Part shown: positions 33,453 through 42,554 of the stretch, piece by piece | Position numbering within the stretch: the first letter of the stretch is position 1 | Layout: every line of letters begins with the position of its first letter | Source: Robertmurraya korlensis NBRC 107688 | Lineage (GTDB): Bacteria; Bacillota; Bacilli; Bacillales; Cytobacillaceae | Length of the DNA stretch: 48,873 nucleotides | Assembly (NCBI RefSeq): GCF_001591645.1 | Contig: NZ_BCVH01000028.1 | Location: 1-48,873, forward strand | Direction of reading: 5' to 3' | Program-made: the position numbers and the translations under genes | Notes under the pieces: generated by a model | What the model was told of the DNA's origin: nothing | What the model saw: the letters and a program-made list of their open reading frames with translations, nothing else | The model's database searches: none

Positions 33453-34168
33453 GCAACCCCTCTTTCATATCTCCGGGCACGCTTCTCTATTTTTACAAGG
33501 AGCCTCTCAACTATAATACAAAGAATCCAATAGACAATCGATACAGCAATATATACTTCAAAAAAGGCTAGCCCACGCGAACCGAGGATTTTTGCTTGTC
33601 CCATAATATCAATAACACCAATAATAAATACAAGTGAAGTGTCCTTAATTGTGCTAATAAACATATTGCCTAAGTTTGGAATTGCTACCGCTAACGCCTG
33701 TGGAAAAATAATCTTAAGCATCATTTGTGTTGGGCTCATTCCTATAGCTTTAGCTGCTTCAAACTGACCTCGATCAACAGACTCAATCGCTGATCGTATG
33801 GTTTCTGACAAATAAGCTCCCAAATTAATTGAAAAGGCTAATAATGCATATATTTCAGGAGCAATAATATTTACATCAATATTTAATAGCCAACCATATT
33901 CGGTTTGTAAATAATAGATTACTTTTGGTATTCCATAGAATACGAGGTAAATCTGAACCAATAGTGGTGTGCCTCTAATAAAGGATACATAAAAAGAAGA
34001 AATTGTCTTTAATACTGGAACTTGATAGATTTTTATAAGTGCTGTAGCCAGCCCAATGAATAAGCTCAAAATCATTGATCCTACAGCAATCCCAACTGTA
34101 ATAGGTAACCTTGCAACTATAATAGGAAAACTTTCTATTAAAAAACTGATATCTAATAAATTATCCAT
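33449..34168 (-). CDS. Polar amino-acid ABC transporter, permease
   Basis: The 239-residue membrane protein has five or so hydrophobic segments, the HisM/GlnP-type motif FYVSFIRGTPLLVQIYLVFYG, and the coupling EAA loop SAIESVDRGQFEAAKAIGMS. It probably works as a homodimer with the ATPase encoded next. It follows the lipoprotein gene by 21 bases. Confidence 0.92.
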   Translation of the reverse strand: MDNLLDISFLIESFPIIVARLPITVGIAVGSMILSLFIGLATALIKIYQVPVLKTISSFYVSFIRGTPLLVQIYLVFYGIPKVIYYLQTEYGWLLNIDVNIIAPEIYALLAFSINLGAYLSETIRSAIESVDRGQFEAAKAIGMSPTQMMLKIIFPQALAVAIPNLGNMFISTIKDTSLVFIIGVIDIMGQAKILGSRGLAFFEVYIAVSIVYWILCIIVERLLVKIEKRARRYERGVA

Positions 34169-34189
34169 TATGTTTCCCCTTCTCTAACC

Positions 34190-35005
34190 TTATTCAGGGA
34201 TATACTCTCCGCCTGTCCATTTTTTTGAAAGTTTAGCTAAGGTGCCATCTTCCTTTAGTTCTTTTAAAATTGGATCGATTAGCGCCTTTAACTTTTCACC
34301 CTGCTCTGCGTCTTTAAGTACGATTCCCATGTTATCATTTACGATCGGTTGTCCTACAACTTCTATATCTAAATCATATTTTTCCATAACCGATTGAATC
34401 ATAATAGGATCATTTACATAGGCATCAATACGTCCATTTTGTACATCCTGTAAAATTTCCGAAGGGGTTCCACTCTCGCTGTATTTTAAAATAATATCGT
34501 TATCTACCTTTTTATTATGTTCTTCCAGCAATAATGTGTAAGAATCACCAGCTAAAGCGCCAACTTTTTTACCCTCTAAGTCTTCTAGTGTACTAATGTC
34601 TGTTCGACCTGATTTTACGACAATCACTGTTTCCGCTGCAAAATAAGATTCATCTGTAAATAGATATTTCTCTTCACGTTCTGGAGTTTTTGCTACTTGG
34701 TCTGCAACTGCCTGAATTTTATTTGATTCTAGTGCAAGAAACATACTATCCCAAGGGGTGGCAACAAACTCAAATGTATACCCATCTAGTTTTTTATCGA
34801 TTTCTTTCACAACTTCAATATCATACCCTGTCAGTTCATTGTTCTCATCCGCAAAGGCGAAAGGGGGATAATCATTTTGTGTCCCCACCAAAATTACTTC
34901 ATCCTTTGTTACATCTGCTGCTTCTTTGGAAGAACAACCACTTAATATTCCCGCCAATCCTATTAGCGCTATCACTGGTGTTAGTAAACGAGATCTTCTT
35001 TTCAT
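34190..35005 (-). CDS. Polar amino-acid ABC transporter, substrate-binding lipoprotein
   Basis: The 271-residue protein has a lipoprotein signal with lipobox LSGC (Cys near 24). The SBP family 3 fold follows: YPPFAFADENNELTGYDIEVVKEI near the start, then PWDSMFLALESNKIQAVADQ and GALAGDSYTLLLEE. It is anchored outside the membrane and delivers an amino acid to the permease. Relatives include cystine, glutamine and arginine binders. The SAM-I riboswitch upstream favours cystine, methionine or a related sulfur compound; that choice is inference. Confidence 0.9.
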   Translation of the reverse strand: MKRRSRLLTPVIALIGLAGILSGCSSKEAADVTKDEVILVGTQNDYPPFAFADENNELTGYDIEVVKEIDKKLDGYTFEFVATPWDSMFLALESNKIQAVADQVAKTPEREEKYLFTDESYFAAETVIVVKSGRTDISTLEDLEGKKVGALAGDSYTLLLEEHNKKVDNDIILKYSESGTPSEILQDVQNGRIDAYVNDPIMIQSVMEKYDLDIEVVGQPIVNDNMGIVLKDAEQGEKLKALIDPILKELKEDGTLAKLSKKWTGGEYIPE

Positions 35006-35044
35006 TTTTTTGGCTCCCCTGCTTAAATTCTATTTATGTATATA

Positions 35045-35186
35045 AAAAAGCCCCCTTCAATCAGAAAGAGGCTTTTATCTAAACCTTATCTCTCAGAATG
35101 AAACACTCTGCAGGAATTAGCACCTTTCATTATAATGATGGTTGCTGGACGTCATTGGGCCTGTCCCTCAGTCTCTCGTGATAAGT
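35045..35186 (-). ncRNA. SAM-I riboswitch (S-box) with terminator
   Basis: Read leftward: P1 CTTATC, ACGAGAGACTGAGGGAC with GGCCCAATGA, the CCAGCAACC core, AAGGTGCTAATTCC with GCAGA, and closing GAGAGATAAG (aptamer 35186-35084). A terminator follows, AAAAGCC...GGCTTTT plus T-run (35079-35045). S-boxes bind S-adenosylmethionine and shut transcription when methionine is plentiful, so the downstream ABC transporter should be induced under sulfur amino-acid shortage. Confidence 0.93.
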
Positions 35187-35209
35187 TATTCAATTTTTTA
35201 TATATACTG

Positions 35210-35238
35210 ATATTATGAAAATTGAAGGATGTTGTCAA
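35210..35238 (-). promoter_or_regulatory. SigA-type promoter of the S-box leader
   Basis: Read leftward: TTGACA (35238-35233), 17-base spacer, TAATAT (35215-35210), just upstream of the aptamer. Confidence 0.75.
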
Positions 35239-35349
35239 ACAATTTTTCCACTATTGCCAAATTTTATATTTTATTTGTATTAATTTTGATAGGAATGATA
35301 GTATTCTTGATTAATAGCATTTTTTAGTAGAAAACATAGATTGGAGATA

Positions 35350-36498
35350 ATGGTCTTGAACAATGAACACTCATTTGACGTAGCAATCATTGGTGCTGGC
35401 ACGATGGGAATGGCTGCTGGTGCATTTTTAGCTCAACAAAAAGTAACGACTTTACTTATTGACGCCTTTGATCCTCCTCATAATCATGGGAGCCATCATG
35501 GAGATACTCGTATGATTCGGCATGCCTATGGTGAAGGTAGACAGTACGTAACACTAGCAAAACGAGCCCAACAATTATGGGAGGAATTGCAACAGCAAAC
35601 CGGTTATAAAATTTTTGAGAAAACAGGTGTCCTTGGACTCGGTCCAAAAGACTCTGTCTTTCTTAAGGAAACAATTGCTGCTGCTAAAAAATATAAGTTG
35701 CCATTAGAGGTGCTAAACGGCAATGAAGTAAAACAAAAATGGCCAGGTTTTTCTGTACCGGACGATTTTATTGGATGCTTTGAATCAGAATCAGGATTAC
35801 TTTATAGTGAAAATGCGATACAGGCCTATAAAGAAATGGCTATAAAAAATGGTGTAAAGCTTGTTACTAATACGCCTGTTCAGAAAATTGATGTGGATGA
35901 CAAGGATTGTGTAAGAATCATAACCGAAAACAAGGTTTTCCATGCGAAAAAGGTGATTGTCACTGCCGGTGCATGGGCAGCCAAGCTACTTCCTACAATT
36001 AACCTTCCTATTCAGCCAACCCGAAAAGTAGTTGGTTGGTTTGAAGCACCTGAGGACCTTTATGATGCTGCTAATTTTCCATCCTATTATGTAGAAGACG
36101 GGGATAATATGTTTTATGGTTTCCCTAACATCGATGGCAAAGGTTTAAAAATTGGAAGGTCAGATGGTGGACAAGAAATTGATCCTGACCACCTTAAACA
36201 AAATTTTGGGCATGATGAGACAGATGAAGCAGATCTTAGGTTCTTCCTTAACACCTATCTCCCTAAAGCAAATGGAGTACTAAATCAGGGTAAAACTTGT
36301 TTATATACTATATCAAGTGACAATCATTTTATCATTGATTTTCACCCTGAACATGAACAGATTATTATTGCCTGTGGTTTTTCCGGGCATGGGTTTAAAT
36401 TTGGTAGTGTAATGGGAGAAGTTCTAAGCCAACTTGCTCTAGAGGGCAAAAGTAATTTTGACCTTTCCCTTTTCTCTCTCAAGAGATTTGGCTTGTAA
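35350..36498 (+). CDS. Monomeric sarcosine oxidase / N-methyl amino-acid oxidase-like flavoenzyme
   Basis: The 382-residue protein has the FAD loop VAIIGAGTMGMAAGAFLA, the family stretch GSHHGDTRMIRHAYGEG, and the C-terminal TCLYTISSDNHFIID, in which the cysteine matches the covalent FAD site of monomeric sarcosine oxidase. ACGFSGHGFKF closes the FAD pocket. Such enzymes oxidise N-methyl amino acids such as sarcosine or N-methyltryptophan, giving formaldehyde and peroxide. Start choice is open: ATG 35350 has GGAG only three bases away, while TTG 35356 has it at nine. No heterotetrameric sarcosine oxidase subunits are nearby. Confidence 0.85.
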   Translation: MVLNNEHSFDVAIIGAGTMGMAAGAFLAQQKVTTLLIDAFDPPHNHGSHHGDTRMIRHAYGEGRQYVTLAKRAQQLWEELQQQTGYKIFEKTGVLGLGPKDSVFLKETIAAAKKYKLPLEVLNGNEVKQKWPGFSVPDDFIGCFESESGLLYSENAIQAYKEMAIKNGVKLVTNTPVQKIDVDDKDCVRIITENKVFHAKKVIVTAGAWAAKLLPTINLPIQPTRKVVGWFEAPEDLYDAANFPSYYVEDGDNMFYGFPNIDGKGLKIGRSDGGQEIDPDHLKQNFGHDETDEADLRFFLNTYLPKANGVLNQGKTCLYTISSDNHFIIDFHPEHEQIIIACGFSGHGFKFGSVMGEVLSQLALEGKSNFDLSLFSLKRFGL

Positions 36499-36525
36499 TA
36501 GAAAACTACCTATATTCAAACAAAC

Positions 36526-36562
36526 AAAGAGTGATCAATTAAATATTGATTACTCTTTTTTT
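36526..36562 (+). terminator. Terminator of the sarcosine-oxidase-like gene
   Basis: AAAGAGTGATCAAT and ATTGATTACTCTTT (one G-U pair) are followed by eight or more T. Confidence 0.85.
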
Positions 36563-36678
36563 TATAGACCTATGCCTTCTTGAAAATTAGCTATTCCTAT
36601 CTTATTTTAATAATTTTAATACAATGGGCAAAAATAGAATCGATATACCTGAAGGCAAGAAAGGAGGTCTTTTAGTAG

Positions 36679-37989
36679 ATGTCGGTTAAGTATAAAAACT
36701 TTTTTTCAGTTCTCGGTCAATGGATTTTCTTTGGAAGTATAATTGGTTTAATTGTTGGATCGACAACGACTTTCCTATTAGAAACTAACGACTATCTTGG
36801 AGATGATATACGGGCAAAAAGAGATTGGCTTATTTTCTTTCTCCCCTTTGGAGGAATTATTATAGGATACATATATATGAACTACGGAAAGGTATTTTCA
36901 AATAATACTTTGAATGATATTAGTAAATCAAATAATCTGGTGATAGAATCTGTTCATGGAAAAAAAGAGGTACCAAGAAGAATGGGACTAATCGTCTATT
37001 TAGGAACGTTTATTACCGTTCTTTTTGGGGGTTCTACGGGTAGAGAAGGTGCAGCTGTCCAAATGGGAGGCAGTGTAGCTACTGCAGTCAACAAGTTCTT
37101 TAAAGTTAATAAAATTGACACAAAAATATTAATGATGAGCGGGATAAGTGCTGGTTTTGGTGCTGCTTTTGGGGCTCCCATTACAGGTGCGGTTTTTGGG
37201 ATAGAAATGGTTTCTTTAGGAAAGTTGAAAATGGAAGCACTAGTTCCTTGTCTTGTATCTAGTTTTGTTGGTCACTATGTAACAACAGCTGCTTGGGGAC
37301 ATCATCATGAAGAATTTATTGTAAAGAGTTTACCGGAAATTTCTATAATTACGTTTTTAAAAGTTATTTTGGTATCTGTTATTTTCAGCCTAATAAGCGT
37401 TTTATACTGCCAAATGAGACATGGAATACAAAAGTTTTCTGAGAAAATTTTCAATAAAAACCATATAAAAAGAGCCTTTTTTGGGGGCATCATTATTGTC
37501 GCTTTAACCTTCATTGTTGGCCCACAGGATTACAATGGACGTGGATTAGAGATGCTAGAACATTCATTTAAGGAGGATGTTCCACCCTTTGCCTTCCTGG
37601 CCAAACTGGTATTTACGGCAGTAACTCTGGGTTCCGGCTTTGTTGGTGGGGAGGCCATCCCTTTATTTTTCATCGGAGCAACTTTAGGTAATTCGTTACA
37701 CACATTCATCGATTTGCCTTTGTCATTTCTTGCTGCGTTAGGATTAATCGCTGTTTTTTGCGGTGGTGCGAATACACCTATTTCTGCTTTCCTGCTGGCA
37801 ATGGAGATGTTTGATGGAGAAGGATTAGAGTACTTTTTTGTTGCCTGTTTAGTTAGCTATCTATTTTCAGGACATCATGGACTATGGCCCTCTCAAGAAG
37901 TATATGAACCTAAGAGCAGGTTATATCATTTACCCCCAGGAGAAACGATAGAAACTGTAGAAAAAAAGAAAAAAAACACAACAAAATGA
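36679..37989 (+). CDS. ClC-family chloride channel / H+-Cl- exchanger
   Basis: The 436-residue membrane protein has around ten hydrophobic segments and the ClC selectivity signatures GGSTGREGAAVQMGGSVA (family form GREGP), GAAFGAPITGAVFGIEM and GSGFVGGEAIPLFFIGATLGN. It has no cytoplasmic CBS domains, so it is the short bacterial form. It moves chloride or fluoride-like anions across the cell membrane. A GGAGG site lies before the ATG, and a DUF421 gene follows after 22 bases. Confidence 0.88.
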   Translation: MSVKYKNFFSVLGQWIFFGSIIGLIVGSTTTFLLETNDYLGDDIRAKRDWLIFFLPFGGIIIGYIYMNYGKVFSNNTLNDISKSNNLVIESVHGKKEVPRRMGLIVYLGTFITVLFGGSTGREGAAVQMGGSVATAVNKFFKVNKIDTKILMMSGISAGFGAAFGAPITGAVFGIEMVSLGKLKMEALVPCLVSSFVGHYVTTAAWGHHHEEFIVKSLPEISIITFLKVILVSVIFSLISVLYCQMRHGIQKFSEKIFNKNHIKRAFFGGIIIVALTFIVGPQDYNGRGLEMLEHSFKEDVPPFAFLAKLVFTAVTLGSGFVGGEAIPLFFIGATLGNSLHTFIDLPLSFLAALGLIAVFCGGANTPISAFLLAMEMFDGEGLEYFFVACLVSYLFSGHHGLWPSQEVYEPKSRLYHLPPGETIETVEKKKKNTTK

Positions 37990-38011
37990 TTGCTCAGAAA
38001 GGGGGTTGCTT

Positions 38012-38626
38012 ATGGATTTTAATTTTATATGGAAAGCTGTTGTCGTCGTCGTAGGTGGAGTCCTAATTTTGCGGTTAGCGGGAAGAAAATCAATCTCACA
38101 GCTTACAGTTGCTCAGACCGTTATGATGATAGCTGTTGGATCATTAATTATTCAACCTGTTGGCGATAGGAACATCTGGATTACCATGGTGATTACCTTT
38201 TTAATGGTAATTACACTTTTATTTATTGAGTATCTCGTTTTGAAATCGAATAAGCTTGAAACCTTTATTTATGGAAAATCACTAACAGTAGTTGAAAACG
38301 GCCAGATTAATGAAGTTAATTTAAAAAAGTTGCGGCTAACGGTTGATATGCTTGAAGTACGAATGAGACAACAAAACATCCAGAATTTCTCTGATTTACA
38401 ATGGGCAACAATAGAATCGAACGGTCAGTTAGGTTATATGTTAAAGCCTGATAAACAATATGCTACTAAAGAGGATATTCAGATGCTAAAATCGCTGATT
38501 GAATCAAATCAATACAGTGCCCCGAATGAAACCACTACTAAAACACCAACTAGTATGACAGATAATATATTTACTGAGGTTAAGAACAGAAAGCATACTG
38601 ACAAACCGAAAGAAAATTTAGATTAA
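38012..38626 (+). CDS. DUF421 (YetF-like) membrane protein
   Basis: The 204-residue protein has three N-terminal hydrophobic segments and the DUF421 hallmark LRLAGRKSISQLTVAQTVMMIAVG, written here in part. A cytoplasmic domain (about 80-165) includes LTVVENGQI and DMLEVRMRQQNI, and a polar tail ends the protein. Related YetF/YrbG proteins are widespread in bacilli, and YetF was linked to spore functions in some species. The start is ATG 38012 with GGGGG upstream; the TTG at 38006 sits too close. It is probably co-transcribed with the ClC gene. Confidence 0.82.
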   Translation: MDFNFIWKAVVVVVGGVLILRLAGRKSISQLTVAQTVMMIAVGSLIIQPVGDRNIWITMVITFLMVITLLFIEYLVLKSNKLETFIYGKSLTVVENGQINEVNLKKLRLTVDMLEVRMRQQNIQNFSDLQWATIESNGQLGYMLKPDKQYATKEDIQMLKSLIESNQYSAPNETTTKTPTSMTDNIFTEVKNRKHTDKPKENLD

Positions 38627-38636
38627 TAACAATGAA

Positions 38637-38667
38637 AACAGGAAAACGAAAATTGTTTTCCTGTTAT
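38637..38667. terminator. Terminator between converging DUF421 and rlmH genes
   Basis: AACAGGAAAAC and GTTTTCCTGTT pair perfectly (11 base pairs) around a 7-base loop. Confidence 0.75.
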
Positions 38668-38726
38668 GTTAATTGTTACGTTATTTTTTGATTGGACTAC
38701 TTACATTTACTCGGCTTAAAACTTAT

Positions 38727-39206
38727 CTACTTATGATACGGTTCATTCCGATTGATTCGATAAGCACGATACACCTGCTCAAGGAGAATCAACCTCATTA
38801 ATTGATGAGGAAATGTCATTTTAGAAAATGATAACTTCTCATCTGCTCGATTTAACACATCCTTACTTAAGCCTAGGGAACCTCCAATGACAAAGGCAAT
38901 TTTACTTTTTCCGTATGTAGCTAATTTATCAATCATCTCTGCAAGCTCTTCTGATGATCGTTGCTTTCCTTCAATGGCTAAGGCAATGACATAGGTATCT
39001 GGAGAAATCTTGGCTAAGAGCCGCTCCCCTTCTTTATTCTTTACCTGTTCCATTTCTATATCACTTAATTGCTCTGGAGCCTTTTCGTCTGGGAGCTCAA
39101 TCACTTCAACCTTTGCATAGGCCGTTAGTCTTTTCAAATACTCATCAATGCCTTGCTTTAAATACTTTTCTTTAAGTTTACCAATTGTTAATAATGAGAT
39201 ATTCAC
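38727..39206 (-). CDS. rlmH: 23S rRNA (pseudouridine1915-N3)-methyltransferase
   Basis: The 159-residue SPOUT methyltransferase methylates pseudouridine 1915 in 23S rRNA. It begins [19 protein letters not shown], has the knot signature [13 protein letters not shown], and ends in the conserved [20 protein letters not shown] and HK tail. The length matches the family exactly. It follows a small CxxH/CxxC gene on the same strand, as in B. subtilis (yyzF-yydA). Confidence 0.96.
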   Translation of the reverse strand: MNISLLTIGKLKEKYLKQGIDEYLKRLTAYAKVEVIELPDEKAPEQLSDIEMEQVKNKEGERLLAKISPDTYVIALAIEGKQRSSEELAEMIDKLATYGKSKIAFVIGGSLGLSKDVLNRADEKLSFSKMTFPHQLMRLILLEQVYRAYRINRNEPYHK

Positions 39207-39231
39207 ACTTCATCCTCACTTTACGAACAAG

Positions 39232-39577
39232 ATATCCACAGAAGTTATCCACATGTCCACAATTTTCGTCCACATATTGTATAGGATCATTTGTTCCCTA
39301 CCATATATATAGCATCATTTCGACAATATTCACAGGTTGTTGATAACTCATTTCCCTCGACTTTTAATAAGGTTGGAAAGGTCGCAAACTCATCTACGAT
39401 CGTATCTATAGCAAGATCTACATGTTCCTCACAGCAGTAAATCAAATTATTTCCCTCCTCAAAATTCACCAAACTTCAACAAAAAACCATGTGGATATCC
39501 TCTATGTAGTTTGTCCAAAAACTTATCCACATTCCCTTACCAATCCTACCAAAACTATAGTGAAATTTCTATCCACA
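39232..39577. promoter_or_regulatory. Cluster of DnaA boxes around the CxxH/CxxC gene
   Basis: Perfect TTATCCACA occurs at 39245-39253 and 39523-39531. One-mismatch copies lie at 39232-39240, 39569-39577 and, inverted, 39490-39498; two-mismatch copies lie at 39253-39261 and 39266-39274. Copies flank the small gene on both sides. DnaA-box clusters are known in the origin-proximal part of Bacillus chromosomes and act in replication control and DnaA-dependent transcription. Confidence 0.7.
39287..39445 (-). CDS. Small CxxH/CxxC protein (YyzF-like)
   Basis: The 52-residue protein carries paired metal-ligand motifs, CCEEH near the start and CEYC near the end, suggesting a single zinc knuckle. The likely start is the TTG at 39445, seven bases after GAGGAGG, giving a protein that begins directly before the first motif as in B. 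subtilis YyzF. A GTG nine codons earlier reads through the ribosome binding site and is unlikely. It precedes rlmH and lies amid the DnaA boxes. The function is unknown. Confidence 0.75.
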   Translation of the reverse strand: MIYCCEEHVDLAIDTIVDEFATFPTLLKVEGNELSTTCEYCRNDAIYMVGNK

Positions 39578-39583
39578 AAAAAA

Positions 39584-39608
39584 GAATGCGAACAATAAGC
39601 CCGCATTC
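39584..39608 (-). terminator. Terminator of htrC
   Basis: GAATGCG (39584-39590) and CGCATTC (39602-39608) pair; read leftward seven T follow. Confidence 0.75.
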
Positions 39609-39617
39609 CTCACTTTA

Positions 39618-40823
39618 TTATAATGTATTTCCTCCAAGCTTTATCGTTGTTTCTTGAATCTTTCCAGCACGGTAGAATTTTATTTTTAACTGGTCGCCGA
39701 CTTTCTTTTTATTATATAGATGCTTTCTTAAATCAATTACATCATTAATGGGGTCGCCATCCATTTCAACAATCACGTCCAAATCTTCTAATCCTGCTTG
39801 TTCTGCAGGTGAGTTTGGATCCACCGTCATAATCACAACACCTGATGTAACATCTTCCGGAAGCTTAAGTGTTTCCTTTTGATGATAGGCTGATACTTCA
39901 TTTACAGACTGAAGTTGAATTCCCATGTAAGGACGCTTTACTTCACCAAATTCCTCTAGGTCACTAATGATTGGTTCAGCTGACTTTATGGGAATAGAGA
40001 GACCGATGCCTTCTACGGAACTCTGAGCAATTTTCATAGAGTTAATTCCGATCACTTGCCCACTGATATTAATTAACGCCCCACCACTATTCCCAGGATT
40101 AATGGCAGCATCTGTTTGAAGAACCTCAGCCTGCCAGTCAATTGCACCATCTTGATTAATATCAACGGGAATGGCACGCTCTAATCCTGAAACAATTCCT
40201 TGTGTAACGGAGCCAGAAAAAGTTGCTCCAAGTGGATTCCCGATGGCAATTACAGGCTCACCAATTTTTAAAGCATCCGAATCACCAAATTCAGCAACCG
40301 TTTCAATTTTGCTTCCATCCACCTCAAGAACAGCAAGATCCGTCCAAACATCACTTCCTCTAAGCTTGGCTTCAAGCTTTGTTCCATCGGTTAAAGTAAC
40401 CTCTAGTGAATTTGCCCCTTCTATTACGTGGTGATTAGTAACGACATAGGCTTTCCCATCCGCTTTTTTGTAAATAACACCTGATCCTGAGCCCGCTTCT
40501 TGGCTACTTGATTCTGACCAGAAGCTTGTTGTTTGGAGGTTTGTAATCCCTACTACAGCATCTCCAGCTTTCTCTACTGCCTTTGTTATATCTGTGACTA
40601 CGTTTAAGCTAACATTTTCTGTTCTGACTGGACCCGTATTATCTTCAACACTAGAGTCCGTTTCTGTTGAGTAAGGAAGAACGTTAAAGCCGATTCGAGG
40701 TAAAGCAACTATGATTAAAAAAACACCCAGAATGGCCCCAACTAAGCTTGCTAAAAAATATCCTCCTCGGTTTCCCTTTTGTTTTCTGTACCGGGTTTCG
40801 TAGTCTTGATCATAATAACCCAC
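39618..40823 (-). CDS. htrC: HtrA-like membrane-anchored serine protease
   Basis: The 401-residue protein has a cytoplasmic tail, one TM segment (about 22-42), a trypsin-like domain and a C-terminal PDZ domain (about 300-398). The catalytic triad is His132 (VVTNHHVIEG), Asp162 (WTDLAVL) and Ser246 (NPGNSGGALIN). It is the last gene of the WalRK block, as YyxA/HtrC is in B. subtilis, but a terminator after walJ implies its own promoter. It degrades misfolded proteins outside the membrane. Confidence 0.93.
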   Translation of the reverse strand: MGYYDQDYETRYRKQKGNRGGYFLASLVGAILGVFLIIVALPRIGFNVLPYSTETDSSVEDNTGPVRTENVSLNVVTDITKAVEKAGDAVVGITNLQTTSFWSESSSQEAGSGSGVIYKKADGKAYVVTNHHVIEGANSLEVTLTDGTKLEAKLRGSDVWTDLAVLEVDGSKIETVAEFGDSDALKIGEPVIAIGNPLGATFSGSVTQGIVSGLERAIPVDINQDGAIDWQAEVLQTDAAINPGNSGGALINISGQVIGINSMKIAQSSVEGIGLSIPIKSAEPIISDLEEFGEVKRPYMGIQLQSVNEVSAYHQKETLKLPEDVTSGVVIMTVDPNSPAEQAGLEDLDVIVEMDGDPINDVIDLRKHLYNKKKVGDQLKIKFYRAGKIQETTIKLGGNTL

Positions 40824-40910
40824 GATTCACCAATCCTTTCAAACAATCATGATCTATGTAATTTTGTTCCTATATATAATATAATCCCTTCTTGCCAGAG
40901 AATAAACCAA

Positions 40911-40944
40911 AAAGGTGATCCGAAAAGTCGGAATCACCTCTTTT
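40911..40944 (-). terminator. Terminator of the walR operon
   Basis: Read leftward, GAGGTGATTCCGA pairs with TCGGATCACCTT (one bulge) around CTTT, followed by a T-run, just after walJ. Confidence 0.75.
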
Positions 40945-40948
40945 AGAT

Positions 40949-41743
40949 TTAGACTGCAGTTAATACAGTTGGTACTTTCGGATCAGTATCGTACAATTCG
41001 AACTGCTCTCCAATGATAATGCCCTTGCTTTGAAGTGTTTGCTCGACTGCCATTTTAGCTAGATCTTTCATATTATTATCCTGACTTAAATGTGCTAGAT
41101 AAATACGCTTTGTATTGTCACCGGCTACTTCACTCATTGCAATGGCTGCATCTTCATTGGATACATGGCCCACGTCACTCAAAATACGACGCTTAATACT
41201 CCATGGATATCTCCCCATTCGAAGCATTTGTACATCATGATTGCTTTCAAAAACAAACACATCTGCATTTTGAATGATCCCCTTCATGCGATCACTTACA
41301 TATCCTGTGTCCGTAATCAGAACAAGCTTCTTGCCATTTTGGTGAAACACATAAAACATTGGCTCAGCTGCATCGTGAGATACCCCAAAAGATTCAATGT
41401 CCACTCCACCGAAGCTTTTGACTGTTTCCATATCAAAAGTGAATTTCTGCTCTACGGGTATTTCTCCAACCAAGTGATTCATGGCTGCCCATGTTTTTTC
41501 ATTCGCGTAAACAGGCAACTTGTACTTTCTTGCTAAAATTCCGATCCCTTTAATATGATCACTATGCTCATGAGTGACAAAAAGCCCTGAAAGTTTGCTT
41601 ATATCCCGATCAATTTTTTGAAATAAAGCTTCCATTTGCTTCCCACTTAGTCCTGCGTCTACTAGAAAGGACTGACCTTCCGATTCTACATAAATCGCAT
41701 TCCCTGTACTCCCACTTGCAAGGATACTAAAATGCAATGACAT
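40949..41743 (-). CDS. walJ: Metallo-beta-lactamase-fold nuclease WalJ (YycJ)
   Basis: The 264-residue hydrolase carries the metal motif [14 protein letters not shown], followed by the ligand histidine in [21 protein letters not shown] and HLSQDNN. WalJ/YycJ proteins are 5'-to-3' exonucleases linked to mismatch repair and to timing of division. Start: the ATG at 41743 has GGAG eight bases upstream; a GTG three codons earlier is too close. It begins one base after the walI stop. Confidence 0.93.
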   Translation of the reverse strand: MSLHFSILASGSTGNAIYVESEGQSFLVDAGLSGKQMEALFQKIDRDISKLSGLFVTHEHSDHIKGIGILARKYKLPVYANEKTWAAMNHLVGEIPVEQKFTFDMETVKSFGGVDIESFGVSHDAAEPMFYVFHQNGKKLVLITDTGYVSDRMKGIIQNADVFVFESNHDVQMLRMGRYPWSIKRRILSDVGHVSNEDAAIAMSEVAGDNTKRIYLAHLSQDNNMKDLAKMAVEQTLQSKGIIIGEQFELYDTDPKVPTVLTAV

Positions 41744-41744
41744 A

Positions 41745-42554
41745 CTATTCACTCCAATTGTTTTCTTCGTCCTTTAGTTGAATGACTTGTCCTTCAAAAG
41801 CATTCACAAATAAATTCTCCCCTTCGTCTAACACAAAGCGCCATGCTGGGGTTAATACCTGTGATGAAGTCAATCGAACATGGGTGTAATAACCAAATTC
41901 AACTTTTTCTATCTTTGTTCCGTACGGTAGATGCCCATTCTCATAGAGCGTTTCTAAAGCCTTAATTGGCTGAATAATTCTTTCATCTTCAGTAAGCTCT
42001 TCGATTTTATCGAGTAAAGTTTGTTCGTAAGAAACTACTTCATTATCACTATTTAAATAGAACTTTATTTGACCGCTTAAGTTTTTATAAAATAGCTTTT
42101 CTTCATACTGCTGATAATAAATAATACTATTTTCATTATCATCTCTACCCCAATAACGATACTGATCACCATTAATCACTGATCCTTTTAAAAAGGCATC
42201 TAATTCTGATGGTTGACCTTTGCTGCTTACTTTTAAAGGTGTACCTAATTTTGAATCAATGGTTTGGTTATTTCTTATAATAATGGTTTGACCACTGAGC
42301 GTTGTATCTAAAAGCTTTGCAACCTCTTCCTCAATGAAGACTCTCGGAACAGTACTTAAGTACTTGTCCTTTTCGAAATTTTTGGGAAGCTCATTGTATG
42401 TTATTTCATCCGCTTTTAATCGATTTTCTAAAGTGGGATTGGTGGCATACTCATACTTGGTTGCGGTTCGAATCTTTAAGAACTCATTCATGAGGTATAT
42501 ATTTAAAACGAAAAAGGAAAGGATAAAGATGGTTTTAATTCTACTCCAATCCAT
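41745..42554 (-). CDS. walI: WalK regulator WalI (YycI)
   Basis: The 269-residue protein has one N-terminal TM segment (about 5-22, [20 protein letters not shown]) and an extracellular domain. With WalH it forms a membrane complex that restrains (Bacillus) the WalK kinase. The ATG at 42554 follows GGAGGGG, and its start overlaps the end of walH by 14 bases. Position and topology identify it, as YycI sequences vary widely. Confidence 0.93.
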   Translation of the reverse strand: MDWSRIKTIFILSFFVLNIYLMNEFLKIRTATKYEYATNPTLENRLKADEITYNELPKNFEKDKYLSTVPRVFIEEEVAKLLDTTLSGQTIIIRNNQTIDSKLGTPLKVSSKGQPSELDAFLKGSVINGDQYRYWGRDDNENSIIYYQQYEEKLFYKNLSGQIKFYLNSDNEVVSYEQTLLDKIEELTEDERIIQPIKALETLYENGHLPYGTKIEKVEFGYYTHVRLTSSQVLTPAWRFVLDEGENLFVNAFEGQVIQLKDEENNWSE

